A stretch of 64,000 nt of DNA from DASVDE01 sp963740065 (GTDB lineage: Bacteria > Actinomycetota > Thermoleophilia > Solirubrobacterales > 70-9). Shown here piece by piece: positions 33,680-41,956 of this stretch. The stretch is taken from positions 310,001 to 374,000 of the forward strand of contig CAVUCS010000006.1 of the NCBI GenBank assembly GCA_963740065.1, given 5' to 3'. A program made the position numbers and the translations under genes. Position 1 is the first letter of the stretch, and every line of letters starts with the position of its first letter. The notes under the pieces were generated by a model. The model saw nothing but the letters and a program-made list of their open reading frames with translations, was not told where the DNA came from and did not search any database.

Positions 33680-34177
33680 TCAAGGCGCGCCCACTCCGGG
33701 CTCGCACCCATGAAGCCGTCTCGGCGCTCGGTGCAGCCGCATTACTCCGGGCGGCACCAGCACCCGATCCTGGCCGAGCAATTTGACGCGCAACTTGTAG
33801 CGGCCCGGCGGCGCATTGCCCGGGAGGCGGCTCCAGCCGCCCCAATAGAAAGTGAAGAAGCGATAACGCTTCAGGGCTATATCCCGGGCGAGCGTGGCAA
33901 TCAGCTTCCCCCCCGGCTTGACCACCTGAACGGTGCCGCGATCCGTGCGGGTGACTCGGAAGCGGACGCGGATTCGATCGAAGCTGCAGTCGGCGTTGGG
34001 GGTGAAGCTGCGAACCGGCAGGGCGTTGGGCGTAGGCCGCGGGACGGGGACAAAAGTGGCTCGGTCAAGGACGAGCGGGTCCCGCTTCAATCGCTGCGAG
34101 TAGGCAAAGCTCCCGATCGTGGCGATGGCAAGCAGCGCGAAGACGACAGCGGCGCCGCTAACCCGCCGCGAGGGCAT
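33680..34177 (-). CDS. Membrane-anchored hypothetical protein
   Basis: 165 residues: one N-terminal membrane helix (VSGAAVVFALLAIATIGSFA) and a beta-rich extracytoplasmic domain (DRIRVRFRVTRTDRGTVQVV, APPGRYKLRVKLLGQ) resembling an FlgD-like Ig fold by pattern. It overlaps the LytR_C gene by 20 bases and the Wzy-like gene by four, so it belongs to the polysaccharide operon. Function unknown. Confidence 0.75.
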   Translation of the reverse strand: MPSRRVSGAAVVFALLAIATIGSFAYSQRLKRDPLVLDRATFVPVPRPTPNALPVRSFTPNADCSFDRIRVRFRVTRTDRGTVQVVKPGGKLIATLARDIALKRYRFFTFYWGGWSRLPGNAPPGRYKLRVKLLGQDRVLVPPGVMRLHRAPRRLHGCEPGVGAP

Positions 34178-34928
34178 TGTCCTCGCCGACGATCACCGCG
34201 ACCGGAGCGCCGCCGGAAACCTTGACGATGTCCCCGGTCATAAGTCGCACCTGCGAAATGTCCAAATTCTTCGCGACCAGCCGGGCTTCGGGAGCGTGGC
34301 CGCGCTCGAACATGACAACGCTGTCGACGAAGCTGGAGCTGCTGTTGGTCACCGCGCCAAGCTGGAACCCCTTGCGCTCCACCTTGTCGCCGTACTGGGC
34401 GGCTAGGCCGGGAACGGCGGTGCCGTTGAGGACGGTGACCTCAACTTCGGAAGGCTTCGGCTTCGTGGCCTTGGCTGACTTGGCCCCCTTGCTCTTGCCG
34501 TCGTCCCCGCCGCTGGTAACGCCATAGGCGATCCCGCCGGCGATAACGAGGACGACGACGAAGATGCCGATCAGCCAACGCGGCTCCGCCAGTCGCGAAC
34601 CGGCATTGGAAATGCTCTCCCGTATCCGCTCTCCTCGCGTGTATTCGGGCAGACCCTCTTCGCGCCGCTTGCGACGCTCCTCGCGCAAGGCAACGGCTTC
34701 GTGCTCAGCGGTGCGCGCCCCTTCCAGCTTCCGCAGCTCCTCGGCGCGCTGCGCCGCCGCCGCCGAAGTCGAATCCTTCAGCTCCGTGTCGCGCTCCGGC
34801 GCCGAGCCGGCCCACTCGCGCAGGCGCCGGATGTCCCGGCCCTGGGTGAACGACAGCAGCGTCAATACGGCAAGGCCCAGAAACGCGGCCAGGCCAGCGA
34901 ACGCGCCGATTTGTTTGATCAGCTCCAC
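34158..34928 (-). CDS. LytR_C-domain membrane protein
   Basis: 256 residues. It has a first membrane helix near the N terminus (AFAGLAAFLGLAVLTLLSF), a charged coiled region with RRKRREEGLPEYTRGERIRE, a second helix (WLIGIFVVVLVIAGGIAYGV) and a C-terminal LytR_C domain (EVTVLNGTAVPGLAAQYGDK, APEARLVAKNLDI). The LytR-CpsA-Psr catalytic domain that attaches polymers to peptidoglycan is absent. A helper role in wall-polymer attachment is inferred from domain and position. Confidence 0.85.
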   Translation of the reverse strand: MELIKQIGAFAGLAAFLGLAVLTLLSFTQGRDIRRLREWAGSAPERDTELKDSTSAAAAQRAEELRKLEGARTAEHEAVALREERRKRREEGLPEYTRGERIRESISNAGSRLAEPRWLIGIFVVVLVIAGGIAYGVTSGGDDGKSKGAKSAKATKPKPSEVEVTVLNGTAVPGLAAQYGDKVERKGFQLGAVTNSSSSFVDSVVMFERGHAPEARLVAKNLDISQVRLMTGDIVKVSGGAPVAVIVGEDNALAAG

Positions 34929-34945
34929 GGACTAGCCGCGAGAGG

Positions 34946-36838
34946 CTACTCGTCGTAGACGACTGTCGCCGCGTCGCCGCCCGGAGAAGTGATCAGCTCC
35001 ACCACTCTCTCAGCCAAATTCGACTCGTCCCCAGCCAGCACCAGGTGCTCGAGCGAGTTCAATGTGGCCTCCACCCATTCGGCGTCCAGCTCCGTCTTGC
35101 GCACGGCTCGACGGATCCGCTTGGCCGCCGTCGGCTGCTCATTCTCGCCCGCTCCGAAGAGCTCCTCGTGGAGCTTCTCCCCCGGGCGCGGTTGAGTGAA
35201 CTCAACGGCAATGTCGGCCTCCGGCTCATAGCCCGCCAACCGAATCATGTTGTGGGCCAGGTCGACGATCTTCACCGGCTCGCCCATGTCGAGCACCAAA
35301 CACTCGCCCTTACCGGCACCGATGTCGCCGGCGCGAATCACCAGCTGCACCGCCTCCGGGATGGTCATGAAGTAGCGGGTCATCTCCGGGTGAGTGACGG
35401 TGACCGGTCCGCCGCGTTCGATCTGACTGCGGAAGATTGGGACCACGCTGCCCGAGGAAGCGAGCACGTTGCCGAAGCGGACGCTGCCGAAGCGGGTGCC
35501 GGGGTGCTTGTGGCCCGCCATCTCGACGATCCACTCAGCCATCGCCTTCGAGGCGCCCATCACCGTCTGCGGGTTAACCGCCTTGTCGGTGGAGATGAGG
35601 ACGAAGCGCTCGACTCTGGAAGCGGCGGCGGTCTCGGCGGTGATCCGCGTCGCGATCGCGTTGTTGCGCACGGCCTCCAGCGGGTTGGCCTCCATCAGCG
35701 GCACATGCTTGTAAGCGGCGGCGTGGAAGACGACGCTCGGCTTGAAGCGCTGCATCACCTCCAGCATCCGGTGCGGCTCCTTGCAGTCGGCAAGGACCGA
35801 CTCAACGCTGGTGAAGTGGCGCTCCTCGGTCATCTCGCGGTCGATCTCGAAGAGGTTGTCTTCGGCGTGGTCGAGCATCACCAGCAGCCGTGGCCCGACG
35901 CGGGCGATCTGGCGGCAGAGCTCGGAGCCGATCGAACCGCCGGCGCCGGTGACCAAGACGATGCGATCCCGCAAGTAGGCGCCGACTCGGTCCAGCTCGA
36001 CCACGATCGGGTCGCGACCCAGCACGTCCTCGACCTGCACCTCGCGCAGCTGCTTGTTGAGCTGCACACCACCGCGCAACAGCTCGAAGACTGTAGGAAG
36101 AGTGCGGACGCGGATTTCCCGATCGCGGCAAGCCGCGACGACCTTGGCGCGCAGCGTTCCCGGCGCCGAGGGAATTGCGATGACCACCTCGTCGGGCTCG
36201 GTCTCGTCGAGGATCGTCGCGATCTGCTTGGTCGATCCCAGCACCTTCAGCCCACCGGACATCCGCATCCCGCGCTTGCGCGGATCGTCGTCGACGAAGC
36301 CGATGGCCGTCGCCCCGAGGTTCGGGTTGAGCTGCAGTTCGCGCACCACCATCTGCCCGCCGGAGCCGGCGCCGACCACGAGCACCTCGTGCTTGGGAAG
36401 GCGAGCGCCACGCGAGGGGCGCTCGATGATCAGCCGCACCGCAAGTCGGGCGCCCGCTATCAGCAGGAGCGTGAGGATGAAATCGGTGACAGCGACCGAG
36501 CGAGGCAGGCTGTAGGCGAATGGCTGGACGACGGTGAAGACGACGACGAGCAGCCCGCTGGAGACGGCGACCGCGCGGACGATCTGGATGAAGTCGCGAC
36601 CACTGACGTAGCGCCACCACTTTTGGTAGAGCCCAAACGCGGCAAAGATGACCACCTTGCCGACGACGACGAAGCCGAGCGCCTGCAGGAAAAGGGTCTC
36701 GTAACGGTCCGGCAGGCCGTGCGGATCGTCGAGGAAGCGCAAGCGGAAAGCCAGGTAGAAGGCCACCGCGACGAGCGCGGCGTCGGCGCCCACCTGCAGC
36801 ACCCGGTTGCGATAGACGGGATGGTTCAACCGGTTCAT
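34946..36838 (-). CDS. Membrane UDP-sugar 4,6-dehydratase/epimerase (CapD/FlaA1/WbpM family)
   Basis: 630 residues: four N-terminal helices, a first Rossmann-like domain (VLVVGAGSGGQMVVRELQLN), then the catalytic short-chain dehydrogenase domain from about 285 (VTGAGGSIGSELCRQIA) with STDKAVNPQTVMGASKAMAE, the S-x-D-K arrangement of this family. It makes 4-keto-6-deoxy sugar nucleotides for surface polysaccharide. It is full length. It is the first gene of the minus-strand cluster and diverges from dedA across hairpin copy D. Confidence 0.93.
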   Translation of the reverse strand: MNRLNHPVYRNRVLQVGADAALVAVAFYLAFRLRFLDDPHGLPDRYETLFLQALGFVVVGKVVIFAAFGLYQKWWRYVSGRDFIQIVRAVAVSSGLLVVVFTVVQPFAYSLPRSVAVTDFILTLLLIAGARLAVRLIIERPSRGARLPKHEVLVVGAGSGGQMVVRELQLNPNLGATAIGFVDDDPRKRGMRMSGGLKVLGSTKQIATILDETEPDEVVIAIPSAPGTLRAKVVAACRDREIRVRTLPTVFELLRGGVQLNKQLREVQVEDVLGRDPIVVELDRVGAYLRDRIVLVTGAGGSIGSELCRQIARVGPRLLVMLDHAEDNLFEIDREMTEERHFTSVESVLADCKEPHRMLEVMQRFKPSVVFHAAAYKHVPLMEANPLEAVRNNAIATRITAETAAASRVERFVLISTDKAVNPQTVMGASKAMAEWIVEMAGHKHPGTRFGSVRFGNVLASSGSVVPIFRSQIERGGPVTVTHPEMTRYFMTIPEAVQLVIRAGDIGAGKGECLVLDMGEPVKIVDLAHNMIRLAGYEPEADIAVEFTQPRPGEKLHEELFGAGENEQPTAAKRIRRAVRKTELDAEWVEATLNSLEHLVLAGDESNLAERVVELITSPGGDAATVVYDE

Positions 36839-36873
36839 CAGACCGGGTCAGTTTAGGGGGACATAGTTGGGAC

Positions 36874-36950
36874 AGGGGCGGGGTATCACTCCCTGCTCAA
36901 CTTCTTGCCGCGCAAAAAGTACAAGCCGCAGGGAGCGACACCCCGCCCCT
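36874..36950. repeat. Intergenic long-hairpin element, copy D (shorter variant)
   Basis: AGGGGCGGGGT (36874-36884) pairs with ACCCCGCCCCT (36940-36950), and CTCCCTGC (36889-36896) with GCAGGGAG (36928-36935). The core keeps AACTTCTTG and CAAAAAGTACAAG. It is the only copy between divergent genes, which argues against a purely terminator role. Confidence 0.7.
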
Positions 36951-36958
36951 TCCGTACG

Positions 36959-37663
36959 ATGATGCGCTCAATGACCCTCTTCCTCTTCGCAAGCTTTACG
37001 GACTTCTTCCTCGACCCGATCGTCAACGCGGGGACGGACTTCATCAGCAGCGCCGGGCTGCCGGCGGTCTTCATCCTGATGGCGCTCGAGTCGGCGTGCC
37101 TGCCGGTGCCCAGCGAAGCAATCATGCTCTTCGCCGGCTCCAGCGTCGCCGACGGCCAGCTGACGATGGTCGGAATCGTCACCGCCGGAGTCCTGGGGAA
37201 CCTGGTCGGATCATGGGCCGCTTACGCAGTCGGCTACTACGCGCGGCTCGACCTTCTGGAGAGAAACCGCTTCATCCACATCAGCCCCAAGCATCTGAAA
37301 TGGGCAGACGACTGGTTCCAGCGCTATGGCGATGCAACCGTCTTCTTCACTCGCATGCTGCCGATCATCCGCACTTTCATCTCACTGCCGGCCGGCGTCG
37401 CGAAAATGCCCTTCTGGCGCTTCACCGCGCTCACCCTGCTCGGCTGCATTCCCTGGGTCTTGATGCTGGCATTGGTCGGGGAGGCTGTCGGGGAAAACTG
37501 GGAGGACTGGCGCAACAAGCTCCATTACCTCGATTACGCGGTGGTCGCCGGAGCAATCGCGCTCGTCGTCTACCTGCTCATTCGGCGCCGGCGCGGCGGC
37601 GGATCCGACGGCGAATCGGGAACGCCGGTCGAGCCGGGGCCCGCCCGCTCCGGCGGCGCTTGA
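36959..37663 (+). CDS. DedA-family membrane protein
   Basis: 234 residues. AALESACLPVPSE-type motif (MALESACLPVPSEAIMLFAG), GNLVGSWAAYAVGYYARLDL, FQRYGDATVFFTRMLPIIRT and GVAKMPFWRFTALTLLGCIP are classic DedA motifs. Recent work links DedA proteins to undecaprenyl-phosphate or lipid flipping, which fits the coupled undecaprenyl-diphosphatase gene. ATG 36959, 36962 and 36971 are alternative starts. The frame further upstream enters the hairpin and is not used. Confidence 0.92.
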   Translation: MMRSMTLFLFASFTDFFLDPIVNAGTDFISSAGLPAVFILMALESACLPVPSEAIMLFAGSSVADGQLTMVGIVTAGVLGNLVGSWAAYAVGYYARLDLLERNRFIHISPKHLKWADDWFQRYGDATVFFTRMLPIIRTFISLPAGVAKMPFWRFTALTLLGCIPWVLMLALVGEAVGENWEDWRNKLHYLDYAVVAGAIALVVYLLIRRRRGGGSDGESGTPVEPGPARSGGA

Positions 37664-38469
37664 CCCCCTCCGGCGACGAAGGGATCCCGGCCCGGCGGGC
37701 AGTCGCGCTGGGGATCGTCCAGGGCCCGGCGGAGTTGTTGCCGGTCTCCAGCTCCGCCCACATCGTCCTCGTCCCCTGGCTCGCCGGGTGGAATTGGGAA
37801 GCGGTGGACCCGGAGGTGCGCAAGAGCTTCGAGGTGGCACTACACGCCGGCGCCGCGGCGGCGCTGCTGATCGGCCAGCGGCGAGTGATTGCCGAGGAGC
37901 TGCGTCATTTCGATCTGCGTCGTGGCGTCGCGCTGGCGCTCTCCTTCGCCCCTGCCGCGCTTGTCGGCTACACCCTGGAGCGTCCGATCGAGCAGCGGCT
38001 CGGTGGGCCGAAGGCGACCGCCGGCGGGTTGCTGGTCGGCGCGGCGGCCATGGCTCTCGCCGACCGGAGGCCGCAGCAACGCGGGCGCGGTGAAGTGGAT
38101 TGGCGCGACGGGCTGGCACTGGGGCTGGCGCAGGCAACCGCGCTGGCGCCGGGGGTTTCGCGTAACGGCGCCACCCTGGCGGCGGCGCGCTGGCGGCGCT
38201 TCTCCCGCGACCAAGCGAATCTCCTCTCCCGCACCGTTGCCCTGCCGATCATCGTCGGGGCAAGCGCCCTGAAGGGCGCCCGCCTGGCACAGCGAGGCGC
38301 TTCGCCGGAGCTGCGCCGCACGCTCGCGGTCGGCGCGGTGGCGTCTTTCGCCTCCACCCTCGCCTCCCAGCGCCTGATCCGCCTGGTCGAGCGCGATCGC
38401 GCCCTCTGGCCCTACGCCGCCTACCGCGGCGCCCTCGCCGCCGCGGTTCTTGCAAAGCTGCGGCGGTGA
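37660..38469 (+). CDS. uppP: Undecaprenyl-diphosphatase
   Basis: UppP recycles undecaprenyl diphosphate to the phosphate carrier used by cell-wall and polysaccharide synthesis. The two active-site regions are ALGIVQGPAELLPVSSSAH and LAPGVSRNGATLAAARWRR. TTG 37660 overlaps the dedA stop (TTGA), and an upstream open frame is antisense-like noise within dedA. Length, 269 aa, is normal. It lies in a dedA-uppP-purM operon with four-base overlaps. Confidence 0.92.
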   Translation: MTPSGDEGIPARRAVALGIVQGPAELLPVSSSAHIVLVPWLAGWNWEAVDPEVRKSFEVALHAGAAAALLIGQRRVIAEELRHFDLRRGVALALSFAPAALVGYTLERPIEQRLGGPKATAGGLLVGAAAMALADRRPQQRGRGEVDWRDGLALGLAQATALAPGVSRNGATLAAARWRRFSRDQANLLSRTVALPIIVGASALKGARLAQRGASPELRRTLAVGAVASFASTLASQRLIRLVERDRALWPYAAYRGALAAAVLAKLRR

Positions 38470-39479
38470 GCGAAGACAACGCGTACGCGAAGGCCGGGGT
38501 CGACCAGAGCGCAGCCGACTCCGCGGTAGCGGGGCTGGTGCGGGCGCTGGGGGCGATCCGGCTCGATCGTCCCTCCCGACAGGTGCCGCTGCCCGGGCAC
38601 TACGCGAGCGTGATCAAGATCGACGAACGGACCGGGATCGCACTCTCCACCGATGGCGTCGGGACGAAGCTCCTCGTCGCCGAACAGCTCGGTCGCTTTG
38701 ACACGGTCGGAATCGACTGCGTAGCGATGAACGTCAACGACGTGATCTGCATCGGCGCCGAGCCGCTGGCGATGCTGGACTACATCGCGATCGAGAAGGC
38801 CGACCCGGAGGTCTGCGAAGCGATCGGCGTGGGCCTTGCCCGCGGCGCTGAGCTGGCCGGGGTCGAGATCCCGGGCGGAGAACTCGCGCAGCTCGGCGAC
38901 ATGGTGCGCGGCTTCGACGTCGCCGGCGCCTGTTTTGGCACGGTTGCTCTCGACGCGGTCATCGACGGGTCGGCGGTCCAGCCGGGCGATTCGGTGATCG
39001 GACTTCCCTCCTCCGGCATCCACTCGAACGGGTACACCCTGGCTCGCGCGGCGCTGGAGGGACTGGCGCTCGAAGACGACCCGGAAGGGAGGTTGGGACG
39101 ACCCCTCGGCGACGTTCTCCTGGAGCCGACCGAGATCTACGTCAAGCCGATCATCGAGCTGCTGCGCTCCGAAGTCGAGGTCCGCGGGCTCGCCCACATC
39201 ACCTCCGGCGGTCTCGGCAACCTGCTGCGCCTCGCCGCGGATGTCGGCTATGAGATCGACGCCCCGCTTGCCGTCTCACCCGTCTTCGAGTTGATCGCCG
39301 AACGCGGCGGTGTCGGGGATGAGGAGATGCACGACGTCTTCAACATGGGTTGCGGCTTCTGCGTCGTCGTCCCCGCCCAGGACGAACCGGCCGCCATCGA
39401 CCTCCTTCGTCCCCACTACCCTGGGGTGCAGCGAATCGGTCGCGCGGTCGAAGGGCCGCGCGAGATCCATCGCCACTGA
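38466..39479 (+). CDS. purM: Phosphoribosylformylglycinamidine cyclo-ligase (AIR synthetase)
   Basis: PurM closes the imidazole ring in purine synthesis. The 337-residue protein shows STDGVGTKLLVAEQLGRFDT, AMNVNDVICIGAEPLAMLDY, the SGIHSNGYTLAR motif and HITSGGLGNLLRL. GTG 38466 overlaps the uppP stop. No other purine gene is in the window, so its place after uppP is not a pathway link. Confidence 0.95.
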   Translation: MSEDNAYAKAGVDQSAADSAVAGLVRALGAIRLDRPSRQVPLPGHYASVIKIDERTGIALSTDGVGTKLLVAEQLGRFDTVGIDCVAMNVNDVICIGAEPLAMLDYIAIEKADPEVCEAIGVGLARGAELAGVEIPGGELAQLGDMVRGFDVAGACFGTVALDAVIDGSAVQPGDSVIGLPSSGIHSNGYTLARAALEGLALEDDPEGRLGRPLGDVLLEPTEIYVKPIIELLRSEVEVRGLAHITSGGLGNLLRLAADVGYEIDAPLAVSPVFELIAERGGVGDEEMHDVFNMGCGFCVVVPAQDEPAAIDLLRPHYPGVQRIGRAVEGPREIHRH

Positions 39480-40994
39480 ATGGAAGCTCGCTCGAGCAGC
39501 TCGATGATCGGCACGGTGCTCTCCGGCCGCTACCGGCTGGAAGCGAAGCTGGGCAGCGGCGGTATGTCGACCGTCTTCCTCGCCAACGACGAGACGCTGG
39601 ACCGGCCGGTCGCGGTCAAGGTGATGCATCGTGAGATGTCCGAGCAAGAGGACCAGCTACAGCGCTTTCGCCAGGAGGCGCGAGCGGTCGCCAAGCTCTC
39701 TCACCCGAACGTCGTCTCAGTAATCGACGCCGGCGAGGACGGCGGCCACCCCTACATCGTCTTCGAGTACGTCAAAGGGGAGACGCTGAAGCAGCGAATC
39801 GGGCGGGTTGGGGCACTCGACACCCAGGAGGCGATCGCCTACGCGATCGAAGTCGCGCGCGGCCTATCGGTCGCCCACGCCCGCAACATGATCCATCGGG
39901 ACATCAAGCCCCAGAACATTCTGATCGACACCGAGGGCCGCGCGAAACTGACCGACTTCGGCATCTCCCGCCAACTTGAGCAATCCGGGATGACCGCCAC
40001 CGGCCGGGTGCTTGGCACGACCGACTACGTCGCCCCCGAGCAGGCGATGGGGCAGGGCGCCGATCAGCGCAGCGACATCTACTCGCTCGGCGTCGTCCTC
40101 TACGAGATGCTGATCGGGCAGGTTCCCTTCCATGCCGACAGCCAGGTCGGGGTGGCGATGAAGCACGTCAACGAGGAGCTGCCGGACGTACAGCGACGAC
40201 GGCCCGAAGTTTCCGCGGCGGTGGCGCTGGTGGTGGAGCGAGCGACGGCGAAGAAGGCCGAAGAGCGCTACCAGGGGATCGGCGAGATGATCGACGACCT
40301 CTCCACCGCCCTCGAGGTAGAGGCAGCCCGAGCGGGGTCGACGGTCGACGAAGCGACCGGGGTGCTCGACGCGGTGCCGTCCCCCAAGCGTGAGCTGGCC
40401 GGCAAAACGCGGTGGAGTTGGGCGGCCATAGCCGTGTTGCTGTTGATCGCCGCGGCGGCGCTGGGCATCGTGCAGCTGATCTCCAGCGGGACATTCGGCG
40501 GCGGAGGGGCCGAGAAGGAAAGCGGCAACCTGGTGCCGATCTCCTCCGCCACCGACTACGACCCGCAAGGCGACGGCCAGGAGGGTTCCGCCACCGTCGG
40601 CTTCGCCACCGATGGCAACCCGAGTGGCACCGCTTGGGGAAGCGAGCACTACGACGACGAGCTGTGGGGCGGCACGAAGAGCGGGCCGAGTCCCGGCATC
40701 GGCATCTACGTCACGGCCACTTCGCCCGCAAAGCCGAGCAAGATGGTGGTCCGCACTCCGACTCCCGGCTGGGACGCCGAGGTCTACGCCGCCTCCGCCG
40801 GCCCGCCGAGCGATCTTTCGGGATGGGGCTCACCAGTTGGGGAAGCGACGGGCGCCTCGGAAAGGGAGGAAATCTCCCTCGACGTGACTCGCCCCTCCAC
40901 CTACTTCCTGCTCTGGTTCACCAGCGCCTCGGAAGCCCGCGACCAACCGGGCCGCTACCAGGTTGAAATCAGCGACATCGAGCTTCGCGACTAG
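39480..40994 (+). CDS. Membrane Ser/Thr protein kinase with an extracytoplasmic discoidin-like domain
   Basis: 504 residues. The kinase domain is about residues 18-275: GSGGMSTVFLA loop, VAVKVM lysine, MIHRDIKPQNIL catalytic loop, DFG, and APEQAMGQG. A membrane helix follows at about 308-330 (WAAIAVLLLIAAAALGIVQL). The outer region of about 160 residues (VGFATDGNPSGTAWGSEHYD, STYFLLWFTSASEA) looks like a discoidin/F5-8C-type beta sandwich instead of PASTA repeats, so it may sense a carbohydrate. The start codon directly follows the purM stop. Confidence 0.88.
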   Translation: MEARSSSSMIGTVLSGRYRLEAKLGSGGMSTVFLANDETLDRPVAVKVMHREMSEQEDQLQRFRQEARAVAKLSHPNVVSVIDAGEDGGHPYIVFEYVKGETLKQRIGRVGALDTQEAIAYAIEVARGLSVAHARNMIHRDIKPQNILIDTEGRAKLTDFGISRQLEQSGMTATGRVLGTTDYVAPEQAMGQGADQRSDIYSLGVVLYEMLIGQVPFHADSQVGVAMKHVNEELPDVQRRRPEVSAAVALVVERATAKKAEERYQGIGEMIDDLSTALEVEAARAGSTVDEATGVLDAVPSPKRELAGKTRWSWAAIAVLLLIAAAALGIVQLISSGTFGGGGAEKESGNLVPISSATDYDPQGDGQEGSATVGFATDGNPSGTAWGSEHYDDELWGGTKSGPSPGIGIYVTATSPAKPSKMVVRTPTPGWDAEVYAASAGPPSDLSGWGSPVGEATGASEREEISLDVTRPSTYFLLWFTSASEARDQPGRYQVEISDIELRD

Positions 40995-41956
40995 AAATCG
41001 TGGGAGCGAGCCTGGGCGTGGCGCTCCAGGGCGAGGGCCACCAGACGGTCGCACAGGTCCGGGTAAGGAATGCCGGTCGCCTCCCATAGCTTCGCGTAGA
41101 CGCTGGTCTCGGTGAAGCCGGGCATCGTGTTGATCTCGTTGACGAGAACCTCCCCGGCCTCGGTCACGAAGAAGTCGCAGCGAGCCAGGCCCGAACAGCC
41201 GGCGTGGCGGAAAGCGCTCAGCGCGAGACCCCGAACTCGGGCGGTCTCCTCAGCGGAGATCGCGGCGGGGACCGTCAACTCCATCCCACCCTCGCCGTAC
41301 TTGGCCTCGAAGTCGTACCACTCAGCCTGAGCGACCACCTCCCCCGGCAGTGAAGTCTCCGCCGAGTCGTTGCCGAGGACGGAGCACTCGACTTCGCGGC
41401 CGGCGGCGTGTGCCTCGACGATGACGCGCGGGTCGTGGCGAGCGGCCCTCTCGACCGCCGCGTCCAACTCCCCCGGCGCGTCGACCCTGCTGATTCCGAC
41501 GCTGGAGCCGAGGCGCGAAGGCTTGACCCAAAGCGGCAGGCCCATCGTCGCGACTCGCTCACGCCAGCCCTCCTCCCCGACTCCGACAAAAGCGACCTGC
41601 GGCAGGCCCGCCTGGGCAAAAAGCCGCTTCAGGGTCAGCTTGTCCATGCAGCTCGCCGAAGCAAGCACGTCCGAGCCGACGTACGGCACGTCGAGCTGTT
41701 CGAGCAGGCCCTGGACGCTGCCGTCCTCGCCAAAGGGACCGTGCAGCGCGGGGAAGACGGCGTCCGCGCCAAGCAGCCCTTCGCCGGGGACGAGACGGAC
41801 CGACGCGCCATCGTGGGTCCACTCTCCCCCACCTGAGATGGTCACCCGCAACGCTTCGTGGCCCGCGTCCTCGAGTCCCCGGGCGACCGACTCGCCCGAG
41901 CGCAGGGATATCTCATGCTCGGACGAACGCCCGCCGGAGAGGACCGCGACCTTCAT
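40991..41956 (-). CDS. ddl: D-alanine--D-alanine ligase
   Basis: Makes the D-Ala-D-Ala terminus of peptidoglycan precursors. 321 residues with ATP-grasp motifs: AVLSGGRSSEHEISLRSGES, ALHGPFGEDGSVQGLLEQLD, LPLWVKPSRLGSSVGISRV, ARCDFFVTEAGEVLVNEINT and PGFTETSVYAKLW. The start overlaps the stop of the PASTA kinase gene (ATGA), placing it in the cell-wall operon. Confidence 0.96.
   Translation of the reverse strand: MKVAVLSGGRSSEHEISLRSGESVARGLEDAGHEALRVTISGGGEWTHDGASVRLVPGEGLLGADAVFPALHGPFGEDGSVQGLLEQLDVPYVGSDVLASASCMDKLTLKRLFAQAGLPQVAFVGVGEEGWRERVATMGLPLWVKPSRLGSSVGISRVDAPGELDAAVERAARHDPRVIVEAHAAGREVECSVLGNDSAETSLPGEVVAQAEWYDFEAKYGEGGMELTVPAAISAEETARVRGLALSAFRHAGCSGLARCDFFVTEAGEVLVNEINTMPGFTETSVYAKLWEATGIPYPDLCDRLVALALERHAQARSHDF

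Larger units (their letters stand above)
32071..33683 (-). pseudogene. O-antigen ligase/polymerase (Wzy-like), three frame breaks
   Basis: A polytopic membrane protein with the family signature SGGVQLFGQRPVWGYGSGSF and SHTEPITVAAEQGLLGLILY. TTG 33683 (TTGA overlap with the upstream gene) begins SDLLASLGVLLAAAAS. The frame is lost near 32619-32621, where adding one G restores AAVLVVVFAGGAS. It returns at the TTT run 32539-32541, where removing one base gives NLVSGG. It is lost again in palindromic element P4, which has one C fewer than P5. Downstream KIRS-like nonsense is replaced by AAVLAAFTALLVHTMAYAGF in another frame. P5 lies in frame near the middle. The polymerase of this cluster is probably non-functional unless these are sequencing errors. 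Confidence 0.8.

Noticed and set aside
35045..36856. A 603-codon plus-strand frame
   Set aside because: Antisense to the complete CapD/FlaA1-type gene. The His/Asp/Arg-rich composition is typical of a high-GC shadow frame.
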